From Irineochytrium annulatum (taxonomy: Eukaryota; Chytridiomycota; Chytridiomycetes; Chytridiales; Chytridiaceae), in NCBI GenBank assembly GCA_027600665.1, contig JADGJL010000001.1:248001-312000 (forward strand): DNA of 64,000 bases. The letters run 5' to 3'. The position numbers were made by a program, and so were the translations under genes. Below the pieces are notes generated by a model, which made no database searches, had not been told where the DNA came from, and saw only the letters and a list, made by a program, of their open reading frames with translations. Positions 41,388 through 50,486 of this stretch are shown one piece after another (position 1 is the stretch's first letter; the number at the start of each line of letters is the position of its first letter).

Positions 41388-41981
41388 TTACAATCCATAC
41401 TCAGCAAAAATGGCTGCATATTTCTTTTCAAATATCGTCCAGCGCTTTTCGACTCCGTATTTGGCATGTAGTTGCTCTAAATAATGCTTGGCTTCTTCCG
41501 TATCGCCGGCTTGTAGCAGGAAACGGAAAGTTTCTTCACTTAAATGTAGCGCTGTCTTCGCCATATAATAATGGACTATATCTCTGGCCCCTGTTAGCGA
41601 GTGTAGGAATGAAATACCCTCTTCCAAATGCGACACCAGTTCTTTCGATAAAGCGTCCTGATCAACATCAGGCGTTAGGGAATAGTGGTCTGGGGCGGAT
41701 GGGACTATTTCCTCGATCCGGCAAGTAAAATGCGATTTGTTCTCCAATATGGCCCCACTCAAAGCAACGGACTGCAACTCCGCAAGCTCGGTGGAATGGA
41801 CACTACAGTTAATATAAAACTGCACATGCCTACTGCTATTATACTTTGATTTCTGGACGTTGAACTTGTATACGAGGTTTCCAACCGTTTTGTAGAAATT
41901 CAGATCTTTTTTGGAATAGCCATGTTTGGCCAATAAGGGTTTGACGTCTGTGTTGATGATCTTCTTAAACAGTTCCTGCAT
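41388..41981 (-). CDS. DUF4304-family protein
   Basis: A 197-residue protein with the DUF4304 N-terminus LFKKIINTDVKPLLAKHGY, the following FYKTVGNLVYKFNVQKSKYN, and QFYINCSVHS. Members are widespread in Paenibacillus and Bacillus, with unknown function; some cluster with polymorphic-toxin immunity genes. A C-terminal helical region (EETFRFLLQAGDTEEAKHYL) looks like a short TPR. AAAAGGGGAG precedes ATG 41981. Confidence 0.78.
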   Translation of the reverse strand: MQELFKKIINTDVKPLLAKHGYSKKDLNFYKTVGNLVYKFNVQKSKYNSSRHVQFYINCSVHSTELAELQSVALSGAILENKSHFTCRIEEIVPSAPDHYSLTPDVDQDALSKELVSHLEEGISFLHSLTGARDIVHYYMAKTALHLSEETFRFLLQAGDTEEAKHYLEQLHAKYGVEKRWTIFEKKYAAIFAEYGL

Positions 41982-42008
41982 AAGATATCACTCCCCTTTT
42001 GTTCAAAA

Positions 42009-42521
42009 TCATGCTTGTTCTATTTTATAAAAATAAGGGCCACACATGGATTCATGCGTATACACGTACGTCCATGTAAACGCCCTGTCGAAGATATAAA
42101 TATCCTGCTCCGAATCAAAATCTGCTGCAATGATCCGATTCGCATTTTCGTATAAAAGTACCCAACCACCACTTTCATACATCACATATACTTCATCTTT
42201 CGGCTCGGCATTAAAAGCATCTCGTGCTTCATCATGTGTCAGACATTTCTGTTGTTCATAACTGAACATATGCCACTTGTACTCGCTATAATGGATAGAC
42301 TCTTTGACCATATCATCGATATTATGGGCAAACACGCTATCCCATTGCTTTACAATCCCTTCGGATTCCTCGTACAGTTCGGACACGATAACTCTCTTAT
42401 CCTGCAAGTTCTTCTTGAACATATATTCCTGATGGATACGCTCAATTCCCCAATATGCTCGGTTCAGTTCCAATTCGGGTAAAGTATCCAGCAGCTCGTT
42501 AATTTTATCTCGAATCATCAT
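42009..42521 (-). CDS. DUF4275-like hypothetical protein
   Basis: A 170-residue soluble protein. The pattern WDSVFAHNID, SEYKWHMFSYE, then HDEARDAFNAEPKDEVYVMYE follows DUF4275 (the YKWH-FS motif and an EA-FN helix). The family function is unknown. It is encoded 27 bp upstream of the DUF4304 gene on the same strand; the two may be co-transcribed. CGGAGGTA precedes the pair of ATG codons. Confidence 0.68.
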   Translation of the reverse strand: MMIRDKINELLDTLPELELNRAYWGIERIHQEYMFKKNLQDKRVIVSELYEESEGIVKQWDSVFAHNIDDMVKESIHYSEYKWHMFSYEQQKCLTHDEARDAFNAEPKDEVYVMYESGGWVLLYENANRIIAADFDSEQDIYIFDRAFTWTYVYTHESMCGPYFYKIEQA

Positions 42522-42567
42522 TACCTCCGTATGCTATCTGGAATTAAAATACCTGGCCCTCGCCTGA

Positions 42568-43143
42568 CTATTCAGCTTCTTTTCGCAGCATATGAGCCAG
42601 TTGGTACATCTCAGCAATGTCATATCTGTTCTGCTTCTGGAATCTCCTAATCGCTTCGTCGATCTCAACAACCTCCACCGCAACTACCTGCTCGCCATCC
42701 TCTGGATTCAGCGGATCAGCAACAAGTTCAACGTCTCCATAACCGATGATTCTTACAAAATGGGGGTGGGGGATATGCGGTCGATACGGTTTCAACGCAC
42801 TGGATGTACAATGGAATTGACCAAAAATCTGATAGGAGCGCATTTCTGCCCCAAGTTCCTCCATCAGTTCGCGCTTCAATCCGTCCATATACGGCTCACC
42901 TGCTTCAAGCGTCCCCCCAGGCAACTCCCAGTCTCCATTATCCAGTTGAAAAACAACACATTGATCCCCGACAAATGGAATGATGCTAATATTGCTCACC
43001 AGCTTTTCATCCACGATCTCATCCAATCTGAATTCTGCCTCAATAATGCCCCAATTAATCGCCGTCGTCAGTGCCGGGAATTGTTCTGCATTCAAGCTGC
43101 TCAACCGCATCCGTTCCTCTCTATGTAAAATAAAATCTCTCAT
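42568..43143 (-). CDS. Nudix hydrolase
   Basis: A 191-residue Nudix protein. The complete canonical box is GTLEAGEPYMDGLKREL followed by MEELG (about residues 77-98), with the REUxEExGU glutamates replaced as ELMEELG. DQCVVFQLDNGDWELPGG leads into it. The N-terminal 60 residues form an extra domain (LSSLNAEQFPALTTAINWG), and an aromatic-rich PHPHFVRIIGYGD loop follows. Substrate unknown. Confidence 0.86.
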   Translation of the reverse strand: MRDFILHREERMRLSSLNAEQFPALTTAINWGIIEAEFRLDEIVDEKLVSNISIIPFVGDQCVVFQLDNGDWELPGGTLEAGEPYMDGLKRELMEELGAEMRSYQIFGQFHCTSSALKPYRPHIPHPHFVRIIGYGDVELVADPLNPEDGEQVVAVEVVEIDEAIRRFQKQNRYDIAEMYQLAHMLRKEAE

Positions 43144-43270
43144 CTATATACTTCTCCCAATTATAGATGAAAATGAAGAAAGAAGGCCACCTTCCCCTTG
43201 AGGGAATACATGACCTTCTCGCCCTAAATCACATCAGATCGTTCCGTTCCTGACAAATTCACCTAATCGT

Positions 43271-43948
43271 CTAATGCTGCACCAGCTTTCCCTTTTCCAA
43301 AAAAAGAACCCGGCTACAGAGCGGCAAAATCCGCTCATCATGCGTAACCATCACTGCACTCTTGCCCTGCTCTTTCACAAACCGTGCAATCATGCCGACA
43401 ATATCCAGTCCGCGCTCCGCATCCAGGCTAGCTGTCGGTTCATCCGCGAGCAGGACAGCCGGATCGTTCATCAAGGCCCGTGCAATAGCGACCCGCTGAC
43501 GCTCCCCACCAGACAGCTTCTCCGTATATGCCTTCCGCCGATGGGTCAACCCTACCGTATCTAGCAGCTCATCCACTCGTTTCTCCGACTTGTTTTTATC
43601 CGTTCCGGCGAGCTTCGCGACCACCATCAGTTGTTCTTCTACTTTCAGGTAAGGAATGAGGTTGGCACTTTGGAAAATAAAACCAAGCTGTTGAAGCCGT
43701 ACATCGGATATATCTTGTTTGCTTTTGCCCATAATAGAAGCCCCGTCCAGCAGAACCTGTCCTTCCGTTGGTTCAAGAAGTGCGCCAGCAATGGACAGGA
43801 ATGTACTTTTGCCCGAGCCGGAAGGCCCCATCACAGCCACAAGTTCCCCTTCGGCCACCTCAAGGTCGAGCTTATCCAGAATCGTGCGTTTACTGCCACC
43901 ATCTTCAAAGGTCTGGGTAATTCCCTGTAATACCAATCGGTTTCTCAT
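43271..43948 (-). CDS. hrtA: HrtA-like ABC transporter ATP-binding protein (haem efflux)
   Basis: A 225-residue ABC ATPase of the MacB/LolD type. Walker A is GPSGSGKST at 41-49, the signature is KLSGGERQRVAIARAL, Walker B is VLLADEPTASLD, and the switch is MVTHDE. Partnered with the FtsX-like HrtB gene (4-bp overlap, GGGAGGACTG ribosome-binding site). The context with HssRS places it in the haem-regulated exporter that protects Gram-positive cells from toxic haem. The assignment rests on gene order as well as sequence style. Confidence 0.85.
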   Translation of the reverse strand: MRNRLVLQGITQTFEDGGSKRTILDKLDLEVAEGELVAVMGPSGSGKSTFLSIAGALLEPTEGQVLLDGASIMGKSKQDISDVRLQQLGFIFQSANLIPYLKVEEQLMVVAKLAGTDKNKSEKRVDELLDTVGLTHRRKAYTEKLSGGERQRVAIARALMNDPAVLLADEPTASLDAERGLDIVGMIARFVKEQGKSAVMVTHDERILPLCSRVLFLEKGKLVQH

Positions 43949-45075
43949 GCTGCAGTCCTCCCAATCGCATCAAGTGCATCAATTTTGGTAACCTTCCACA
44001 CTGAAAATAATGAACCCGCCATAGACATCAGGATGAACAATACGCAGGTTAAGGCAAGCGTGGATAAACCTAATTGAAACGGCATTGATGCAGGCAGAAT
44101 GGACTCAAACAGTCGAACCAACAGTACGCTAATGACCAGACTACCAACCGATAGAATGAATACTTGTAAAGAAACACTACCCGCCAGATATCCATTCCGC
44201 GTTCCGATTGCTTTCAATATGCCGAACTGACTTGTTTTCTGAATCGTGATGACATAGAAGAATACCGCAAGTACAAACGCTGAGATGACATATAGAAAAG
44301 CAATCATCATGAGCAACGATCCCTGCTCTTCCTTATATCCAGGAATGGCCGATACGGCATCCGACTTCGTGATGACTTCCGTATCAGGCATTGCAGCACT
44401 TAGTTCGTCTACCTGCTCACCCGCGTCCTTTACCGCAATGGCATTGTATATCGGAGCATTGGCATTGGTGTCGGCCGAACCTTGTGTAGTCCGTGTCCCT
44501 CCTTGAAGCGTATGCCATTCTTCTTCATTCAGGAACACGACCGGAGAGTGACTGAAAGACTCATTTTGTACAAATCCGCCAACGGTCCACTTCATCCCCG
44601 AAGCTTGATCGACCAGAACGGTGCCAATCGTCACACCAGATTCAGCTAACTTATGATCCACCACAACCTGCCCGTTGGTCTGATCCGTAATCGGAGTTCC
44701 TTCGGTAACCGCTGGAGCAAGCCAGCCCTCCGGATTCACCATGAACAACGTGACATCGATCTTTTTCGTGTCGCCCATTGGACTGACGGTTGTCATTTTC
44801 ACACCGAGCGGCTCAGCGTTCTCTTTCCCCACTACGGAGCGAGCTTGATCAAGCTGATCCTGATCCACTTGTGAACGGGTAAACCGATGATTCGAATCCT
44901 GTTCCAGCACAAAGTGGGTTGCTGCCATATTTTTGACCGAAGCTGCGTTATCATACGCCAGCCCCTGTGCAAGACCTGTAACAAACAGTACCAGAAATGA
45001 AACCAGCACCATGATTGTAGCAATTAAGGCATACCGCCCTTTGGCATACCTCATTTCCCGAATAGCCAAGTACAT
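43945..45075 (-). CDS. hrtB: HrtB-like FtsX-family ABC permease (haem efflux)
   Basis: A 376-residue permease of the FtsX/MacB type. A transmembrane helix near residues 15-38 is followed by a large extracytoplasmic domain (about 40-255) and three C-terminal helices (about 258-280, 305-325 and 340-362). The starting sequence MYLAIREMRYAKGRYALIA is characteristic of HrtB. It forms the HrtAB exporter with HrtA. GGGAGGT lies 8 nt before ATG 45075. A repeat box and a -10 (TATACT) are immediately upstream. Confidence 0.86.
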   Translation of the reverse strand: MYLAIREMRYAKGRYALIATIMVLVSFLVLFVTGLAQGLAYDNAASVKNMAATHFVLEQDSNHRFTRSQVDQDQLDQARSVVGKENAEPLGVKMTTVSPMGDTKKIDVTLFMVNPEGWLAPAVTEGTPITDQTNGQVVVDHKLAESGVTIGTVLVDQASGMKWTVGGFVQNESFSHSPVVFLNEEEWHTLQGGTRTTQGSADTNANAPIYNAIAVKDAGEQVDELSAAMPDTEVITKSDAVSAIPGYKEEQGSLLMMIAFLYVISAFVLAVFFYVITIQKTSQFGILKAIGTRNGYLAGSVSLQVFILSVGSLVISVLLVRLFESILPASMPFQLGLSTLALTCVLFILMSMAGSLFSVWKVTKIDALDAIGRTAA

Positions 45076-45103
45076 GTTGTGTGACCTCCCTCTTGATAAC
45101 CCA

Positions 45104-45135
45104 AGTATAGGAGGCGAAAATGAACGGAAAATGAA
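45104..45135 (-). promoter_or_regulatory. hrtBA promoter with HssR-type direct repeat
   Basis: Two copies of TTCATTTTC (minus strand) lie at 45127-45135 and 45116-45124, in exact repeat with an 11-bp period, one helical turn. A TATACT -10 box follows at 45104-45109, so the repeats cover the -35 zone. HssR of other bacteria binds direct repeats containing TTCAT in front of hrtAB. The -35 region itself is poor, as expected of an activated promoter. Confidence 0.65.
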
Positions 45136-45142
45136 TAACAGA

Positions 45143-46519
45143 TTACATCTGCGGAAGGGTCACGGTAAAGACCGTACCCGCTGGCGAACTGGCAACCTCA
45201 ATTGTACCGTCATGGATTCGGATAATTTTCTGCACAATGGCAAGTCCAAGCCCGGTTCGTCCGGAAGAACGTTCCCGCGCACGGTCCACCCGATAGAATC
45301 GATCGAACAGGAAAGGCAGATGCTCCGCAGCAATGCCGTCCCCTGTATCCCGAATCTGAATCACACACTGGTTATCCATCTGTTCGGCATGAATCTCGAT
45401 GCTTCTTCCTTGTGGAAGATGATTCACCGCATTACCGAGAAGATTCATCCAGACTTGCATGAGCAGCACTTCATTGCCAATCAGCTGGATGGATTCGGGC
45501 ACCGAAATCCGAAGCAGCAGTTCTTTTTCTTCCAGTTGCCATTGCAGCACCTGAACCGCTTGCCGGAATTGATCCCGCAGAGAGAACTCCACTTTGGTCA
45601 GATCTTCGTTGCCTTGTTCCAGAGAGGACAGGAGAAGCAGCTGCTTGCTCAACAAGGAGAGATGACGGCTCTCCTCCTCAATGATCGACGCATAGTGCTC
45701 CCGTTCCTGTTCAGGCAGATCCCGATCTGCCACCAACTGGGCAAACCCCTGAATGGAGGTCAGCGGGGATTGAATCTCATGAGATACGTTGGATACAAAC
45801 TGCTGCCGCGCCTGATCCACTCTCTCCAATTCACGACTCATGGTCATGAAATGCTGAGCCAGTTGACCAATCTCATCACGCCGTGCAGTAGGCAATTTCA
45901 GATTATACTTTCCTTGTGCAATCCGCTTGGTCGCCTCGGACAGACGTTCAATCGGATTGACCAGATAACGGGTACTGATCAGAAAGATCAAGATACTAAT
46001 GCCTATGGTAAATGCGCCAATCAGTGCAAAAAAGATTCGCAGCTCACCGAACTGCAGAATTACATCCGGACGCATAAAGAGAGCGTAATTCGCATTGCCT
46101 AGCTGTAGATGAACACCCACGGTGTTGCTTAATTGATTATCGAAGAAACCGGTAATGAACGGTTTGCTTGGAAACTGGGCGACGCCATGGTATACCTCTC
46201 CATTCAGCACCAGTTCCACAGCTTGCTTGTCCAGATCCTTTTCACGGAATTCTCGGCCGTAGAATTGGTCGTTTCCTTTTCCATCCGTTACATAGATTTC
46301 GTATCCAAGATCGGCGGCATTGTTCAAATACTGCTCTATGGTCCCGGGTTGCTGCTCCACAAATTGTTTCATCTGCGTTGCAATGCCCACCAGCTTCTCA
46401 TCATTGAAGTCCTTGAGCTTCGCATGATAATAGATATTCGATAAAAGGAAACCTAGCATGCCGCTGACCACAATCACCGCCACCGTAATAAGGAATACCC
46501 GGACATACAAGGTCCTCAC
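45143..46519 (-). CDS. hssS: HssS-like sensor histidine kinase
   Basis: A 458-residue kinase. Two membrane helices (about 5-28 and 162-182) flank an extracytoplasmic loop of about 135 residues that carries FITGFFDNQLSNTVGV and ALFMRPDV, a pattern of HssS. A HAMP domain (183-235), the phosphoacceptor SHEIQSPLTSIQG (H247), N-box NLLGNAVNHLP, and DTGDGIA plus GRTGLGLAI ATP-lid motifs complete it. GTG start at 46519 overlaps the hssR stop by 4 bp. It should phosphorylate HssR in response to haem. Confidence 0.88.
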   Translation of the reverse strand: MRTLYVRVFLITVAVIVVSGMLGFLLSNIYYHAKLKDFNDEKLVGIATQMKQFVEQQPGTIEQYLNNAADLGYEIYVTDGKGNDQFYGREFREKDLDKQAVELVLNGEVYHGVAQFPSKPFITGFFDNQLSNTVGVHLQLGNANYALFMRPDVILQFGELRIFFALIGAFTIGISILIFLISTRYLVNPIERLSEATKRIAQGKYNLKLPTARRDEIGQLAQHFMTMSRELERVDQARQQFVSNVSHEIQSPLTSIQGFAQLVADRDLPEQEREHYASIIEEESRHLSLLSKQLLLLSSLEQGNEDLTKVEFSLRDQFRQAVQVLQWQLEEKELLLRISVPESIQLIGNEVLLMQVWMNLLGNAVNHLPQGRSIEIHAEQMDNQCVIQIRDTGDGIAAEHLPFLFDRFYRVDRARERSSGRTGLGLAIVQKIIRIHDGTIEVASSPAGTVFTVTLPQM

Positions 46520-47193
46520 GGTGCTTTCACCTCCATTTTGTAACCAATGCCCCGCACCGTTTGGATCACGAAATCATCCGTATAATCGGCAAACCGATCA
46601 CGGAGTCGCTTAATATGTACATCAACAGTACGGTCATCTCCTTCGTAATCTGCTCCCCAGACAAGTCGAATGAGTTCATCCCGAGAGAACAAACGCCCCG
46701 GGAACTGGGCAAGCTGTGAGAGTAATTCGAATTCCTTCATTGGTAAAAAGAGAATGGATTGCCCGTCCGTAACCTCCACATTGTTCCGGTCGATCACGAT
46801 CCGGTTCATGCGGATGATATCGCTGGATGTGCGATGGTATCGACGAAATAACGCCTTTACCCGGTAAACCAGTTCTTCGGGTTCAAACGGCTTGGTCACA
46901 TACTCATCCGTTCCTTTCAAATAACCTTCTCTCTTGTCAGATAGCTGATCTCGTGCCGTCAGCAACATAATCGGAATGTCGTAATGCTGCCGAATGAAAT
47001 CACATAATTCCAGTCCGTCCATGCCAGGCATCATGACATCGAGGATCGCCAGATCGATTGGCGTTTCTTGCATCAGTTTCACCGCTTCTACACCATCCTG
47101 CGCTTCATGTACCCTATAGCCTTCCTTGGTCATGACATGCCGCAAGAGTGCTCTAATATTCGCATCATCGTCTGCCAGCAGCAGATGTTTCAT
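46516..47193 (-). CDS. hssR: HssR-like OmpR-family response regulator
   Basis: A 225-residue regulator: a receiver domain with acidic pocket LLADDDAN (D9-D10), the phosphoacceptor D52 in AILDVMMPGMDG and the KPF switch Lys in DEYVTKPFEPEEL, then a winged-helix DNA-binding domain ending DDRTVDVHIKRLRDRF. It resembles HssR closely (ARDQLSDK and DYEGDDRTVDVHIKRLR). The start is ATG 47193 with AAGGGCGG upstream; the longer frame to 47286 is unlikely. The first gene of the hssR-hssS-hrtB-hrtA order. Confidence 0.88.
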   Translation of the reverse strand: MKHLLLADDDANIRALLRHVMTKEGYRVHEAQDGVEAVKLMQETPIDLAILDVMMPGMDGLELCDFIRQHYDIPIMLLTARDQLSDKREGYLKGTDEYVTKPFEPEELVYRVKALFRRYHRTSSDIIRMNRIVIDRNNVEVTDGQSILFLPMKEFELLSQLAQFPGRLFSRDELIRLVWGADYEGDDRTVDVHIKRLRDRFADYTDDFVIQTVRGIGYKMEVKAP

Positions 47194-47324
47194 ATCGTTA
47201 TCCGCCCTTCTATGTAGCGAGAACATCTCACTATGATCCTGCACAGATGGTAGCACAAAAGCAATCTCATTCGCCAGCACGTGCATGGAGATACCTTGGT
47301 ATGTTTACATTTCCTTAAATCTGG

Positions 47325-47384
47325 TTGACACTACTATGAGGCGCAACTATAATAAAACCATAACATATGAACAAACGCTCATAT
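47325..47384 (+). promoter_or_regulatory. czcD promoter with ArsR/SmtB-type operator
   Basis: A consensus -35 (TTGACA, 47325-47330) and -10 (TATAAT, 47348-47353) are 17 bp apart. Just downstream, ATATGA and TCATAT at 47365-47370 and 47379-47384 form a perfect inverted repeat with 8 bp between, containing the AACA/GCTC half-site context typical of metal-sensing ArsR/SmtB (CzrA-like) repressors. The operator covers the likely transcription start, so binding would block transcription until metal is bound. Confidence 0.72.
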
Positions 47385-47484
47385 ATTCATTTGTTAGTGA
47401 GTAACCTTTGCTAAAGATTTATTTATAGTCACACTAGAATTCATATTACATAACGGAGCCTCGCTCCAAAGGAGAGGATTTCAT

Positions 47485-48456
47485 ATGTCTGGACATCAAC
47501 ACAGTCATAACCATGGGCACGATCACGCTCACACCACCAATAACAAAAAAGTATTGTTGTTTTCCTTCATTATTATTACCGTCTATATGATTGTTGAAGC
47601 CATTGGTGGATTTATTACCAACAGTCTCGCACTTATTTCGGATGCAGGCCATATGTTGTCCGATTCCATTGCACTCGGGATCGCTTTGCTGGCGTTCACG
47701 TTTGGTGAAAAAGCCGTGAATACGGGCAAAACGTACGGCTACAGAAGATTCGAGATTTTAGCTGCCACCTTAAACGGAATTACGTTAATCGCCATTGCGC
47801 TCTACATTTTCTACGAAGCCATTGGTCGATTCATTAACCCGCCAGAAGTCGCAACCGTAGGCATGTTAATCATCAGCGTCATCGGATTGCTGGTCAATAT
47901 TCTGGTAGCCTGGATCATGATGCGTGGTAGCGATACGGAGAATAACCTGAACATGCGCGGTGCTTATCTGCATGTCATCAGCGACATGCTGGGATCGGTT
48001 GGGGCCATTGCGGCGGCACTGCTCATGATGTTCTTTGGCTGGGGTTGGGCCGATCCATTGGCGAGTGTCATTGTCGCGGCACTGGTATTGCGTAGTGGGT
48101 TCTATGTCACCAAATCATCTCTGCATATCTTGATGGAAGGCACGCCGGCCAATGTAGATGTGAATGACCTGGTGCAGACCATTAAACAAGTGGATGGTGT
48201 CAAAGGTGTACACGATGTGCATGTCTGGTCCATTACCAGTAACCTGAACGCACTGACTGCTCATATCGTCGTAGATGGAACGATGGATGTCTATGCATCC
48301 GAGATCCTGGTTCAAAAGATTGAACATATGCTGGAGCATAAAGAGATCAAACATGTGACGCTCCAAGTGGAGTCTGAGAAACATCTGCATGATACCTCGG
48401 TACTATGTACCGTCAAGGGCGACGAACCAGATGCTCACGCCCATCATCACCATTGA
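47485..48456 (+). CDS. czcD: CzcD-type cation diffusion facilitator (zinc/cobalt efflux)
   Basis: A 323-residue CDF transporter. An N-terminal His-rich cytoplasmic tail (HQHSHNHGHDHAH) and a C-terminal His cluster (DAHAHHHH) bracket six transmembrane helices at about 22-215. The metal sites are SDAGHMLSD (helix 2) and HVISDMLGSVG (helix 5), with the HxxxD pairs intact. A cytoplasmic ferredoxin-like domain (GVKGVHDVHVWSITS) follows. It exports Zn2+ or Co2+ in exchange for protons or potassium. AAAGGAGAGG precedes the ATG. The operator upstream suggests metal-inducible control. Confidence 0.92.
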   Translation: MSGHQHSHNHGHDHAHTTNNKKVLLFSFIIITVYMIVEAIGGFITNSLALISDAGHMLSDSIALGIALLAFTFGEKAVNTGKTYGYRRFEILAATLNGITLIAIALYIFYEAIGRFINPPEVATVGMLIISVIGLLVNILVAWIMMRGSDTENNLNMRGAYLHVISDMLGSVGAIAAALLMMFFGWGWADPLASVIVAALVLRSGFYVTKSSLHILMEGTPANVDVNDLVQTIKQVDGVKGVHDVHVWSITSNLNALTAHIVVDGTMDVYASEILVQKIEHMLEHKEIKHVTLQVESEKHLHDTSVLCTVKGDEPDAHAHHHH

Positions 48457-48474
48457 TATGAATAGCTGTAAATA

Positions 48475-48518
48475 AAAACAGGACTTATTCCCGGTAGTGG
48501 AATAGTCCTGTTTTCATT
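48475..48518 (+). terminator. Strong terminator after czcD
   Basis: AAAACAGGACTATTCC-type arms form a long stem around GGTAGT, followed by TTTT. The stem tolerates a two-base bulge. Confidence 0.88.
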
Positions 48519-48629
48519 TTCCACGTAACTTTAATGCCTTTCAGGTGTTATGTAATACACATAGCATTATCGAATTAACCGGTTTTACACCGTCATTTTC
48601 TTAATATAACGAGGAGGTTATATCTACTC

Positions 48630-48794
48630 ATGGGAAACTTCCGTAAGTTCATTTCAGTGATCCTTGTACTGGTAACGCTTCTTCTATTTCTTAACTACCA
48701 GGAGCTAAGAGAAAACAATAGACTACAAAACATCATCATCAATGGTATATATAATTGTCAAACCGACTGCGACAGCATTACTTTGAAGGAATAG
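48630..48794 (+). CDS. Small membrane protein (54 aa)
   Basis: ATG 48630 follows GAGGAGGT 11 nt upstream. The 54-residue product has one hydrophobic helix (about residues 7-21), a charged middle, and two cysteines near the end (NCQTDC) that could pair outside the membrane. It ends 15 bp before the downstream lipoprotein gene and probably shares its transcript. No family recognised. Confidence 0.68.
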   Translation: MGNFRKFISVILVLVTLLLFLNYQELRENNRLQNIIINGIYNCQTDCDSITLKE

Positions 48795-48809
48795 AAAGGG
48801 GTAATAATC

Positions 48810-49238
48810 ATGACAAATAGACCATTTTTCCCGTCTCTTCTGCTCTTCCTTCTTCTCACAGCCTGTGCTTCAGAAGCTCCTGCTGAAAATCATGATACTG
48901 AAGTTATCCTAACAAATGAAGCTTTGCCCATTATTACGAATGTTGAGACTAACTTTCCCGAAAAAGAAGGTTGGATTATACTTCCTACTGATAGCACAGA
49001 GATAAATATCACAGTAGAGGCGACCAACGCGGAAACACTTCTTTTCTGGGCCGTTCCAACAGGAACAGAGACTTGGGGAGAAAGAGAACTGATCGGATAC
49101 GATACCAATGAGAACGATGGTTGGAAAATAACTTGGAATATTGCAGGTAAGTCTGTGCATCACCACATGACTGTTCAAGCATTAGGGAGTGACGGTAAGA
49201 CTATTACAGATAAGACAATAAATATTACGAACGAGTAA
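48810..49238 (+). CDS. Putative lipoprotein (paralogue A)
   Basis: A 142-residue lipoprotein: signal helix 6-17 and lipobox LLTAC with Cys19. The mature part begins with a 25-residue Glu/Asp-rich linker and continues with a beta-sandwich-like domain whose distinctive segments are NFPEKEGWIILP, ETLLFWAVPTGTETWGERE, LIGYDT and a terminal ALGSDGKTITDKTINI. A close paralogue of the same 142-residue length is at 61018-61446. The function is unknown. GAAAGGGG precedes the ATG by 8 nt. Confidence 0.82.
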   Translation: MTNRPFFPSLLLFLLLTACASEAPAENHDTEVILTNEALPIITNVETNFPEKEGWIILPTDSTEINITVEATNAETLLFWAVPTGTETWGERELIGYDTNENDGWKITWNIAGKSVHHHMTVQALGSDGKTITDKTINITNE

Positions 49239-49388
49239 GATCGATTTAAATCATTTAATTAACGAAAATATTTTTTTGATAAAGGAACCGCCCTACCCCA
49301 ATAACTATTATCTTAAGTGGGACTCCATTATTTTTGTATATAAGTTATCTCTGAAATAAATGAAGAACGATTGGAGATGAATACAAAT

Positions 49389-49418
49389 AGAGACTTTCAC
49401 TAAAGGAGAGTCTCTTTT
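49389..49418. terminator. Terminator between convergent genes
   Basis: AGAGACT and AGTCTCT form a 7-bp stem with a 13-nt loop, followed by TTTT on the plus strand. The 245-bp interval between the lipoprotein and the aldo/keto reductase gene holds nothing else that I can support. Confidence 0.7.
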
Positions 49419-49484
49419 GTATTCCATATTTGTATTTTACTGAGCAACTATTTCGCTGCGGATAACAAGTTACACCCACATGAT

Positions 49485-50456
49485 TTACCCATTAAGCTGC
49501 GTCATCATTTCTGTCATATAACGTGTTCCATGAACCTCATTTTGAGGACTTACCTTTTCAATGCGATCTAAGTCATCTGGTGTCAGTTCAATGGTTGCAG
49601 CGTTCGCATTTTCCTCCAAATAGTTGATTCGCTTCGTTCCCGGAATCGGCAATGCGTGATTAGCCATTGTCCAAGCTAAAGCCAATTGTGCAGGCGTACA
49701 CGCCTTTTCCATCGCGATCTCTTTGATTTTATCCACAACTTCTATATTTTTGGCAAAATTGTCTCCTTGAAACCTCGGCATATATCTGCGCAGATCATTA
49801 ACATGCAAATCTTCGAATCCCCGTAGCTCACCTGAGATAAACCCTCTGCTTAATGGACTGTATGCAATATGTGTAATATTCAGTTCTCTCGCGGTCGGTA
49901 GAATCTCGTCTTCAATATCCCGGCTCCACAGGGAATATTCGCTCTGCAACGCAGAAATCGGATGAACGGCGTGTGCCCGGCGTAAAGTGGAAGCCGATGC
50001 TTCCGACAAGCCAAGGCAGCGGACTTTTCCCTCTTTAACCAAGTCGGCCATCGCACCAACGGTTTCCTCAATCGGAATCTGAGGATCTACCCTGTGTTGG
50101 TAGTACAGATCAATATAGTCGGTATCCAGCCGGCGAAGACTTGCTTCTACAGCCTTTTTCACGTAATCTGGATGACCATTCAACGTCTCATAGTTCGGGG
50201 TGTACGCAAATTTGGTAGCAATAATCGCCTGATCGCGACGACCCTTCAGCGCTTTCCCCAGTAGTTCTTCATTATGACCATTACCATACACGTCAGCTGT
50301 ATCTAGCAGTGTAACGCCAATCTCCAGCGCATGATGGATGGTCTTTATTGACTTCTCATCATTGGTTTCTCCGTACATCCCTGGAGACATGCCCATTATT
50401 CCCAATCCCATCGAAGATACGACGATATCGCTATTTCCCAGCACTCTTTGCTTCAT
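49485..50456 (-). CDS. Aldo/keto reductase
   Basis: A 323-residue TIM-barrel NADPH-dependent oxidoreductase. The catalytic tetrad is seen as D52, Y57 (DTADVYGNG), K82 (IATKFAY) and H121 (YYQHRVDP). [25 protein letters not shown] in the last part is the NADPH-binding signature, split by a turn. It is similar to YghZ/IolS-like enzymes that reduce toxic aldehydes. The MerR regulator 31 bp upstream is co-oriented and likely controls it. Confidence 0.9.
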   Translation of the reverse strand: MKQRVLGNSDIVVSSMGLGIMGMSPGMYGETNDEKSIKTIHHALEIGVTLLDTADVYGNGHNEELLGKALKGRRDQAIIATKFAYTPNYETLNGHPDYVKKAVEASLRRLDTDYIDLYYQHRVDPQIPIEETVGAMADLVKEGKVRCLGLSEASASTLRRAHAVHPISALQSEYSLWSRDIEDEILPTARELNITHIAYSPLSRGFISGELRGFEDLHVNDLRRYMPRFQGDNFAKNIEVVDKIKEIAMEKACTPAQLALAWTMANHALPIPGTKRINYLEENANAATIELTPDDLDRIEKVSPQNEVHGTRYMTEMMTQLNG

Positions 50457-50486
50457 TTCTCCATCTCTCCGTCCGTTAGTATTAGT

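Noticed and set aside
44933..46102. A 389-codon open frame on the plus strand opposite hssS and hrtB
   Set aside because: It is the mirror of real genes with high coding bias; no ribosome-binding site or family match, and composition typical of a shadow frame.
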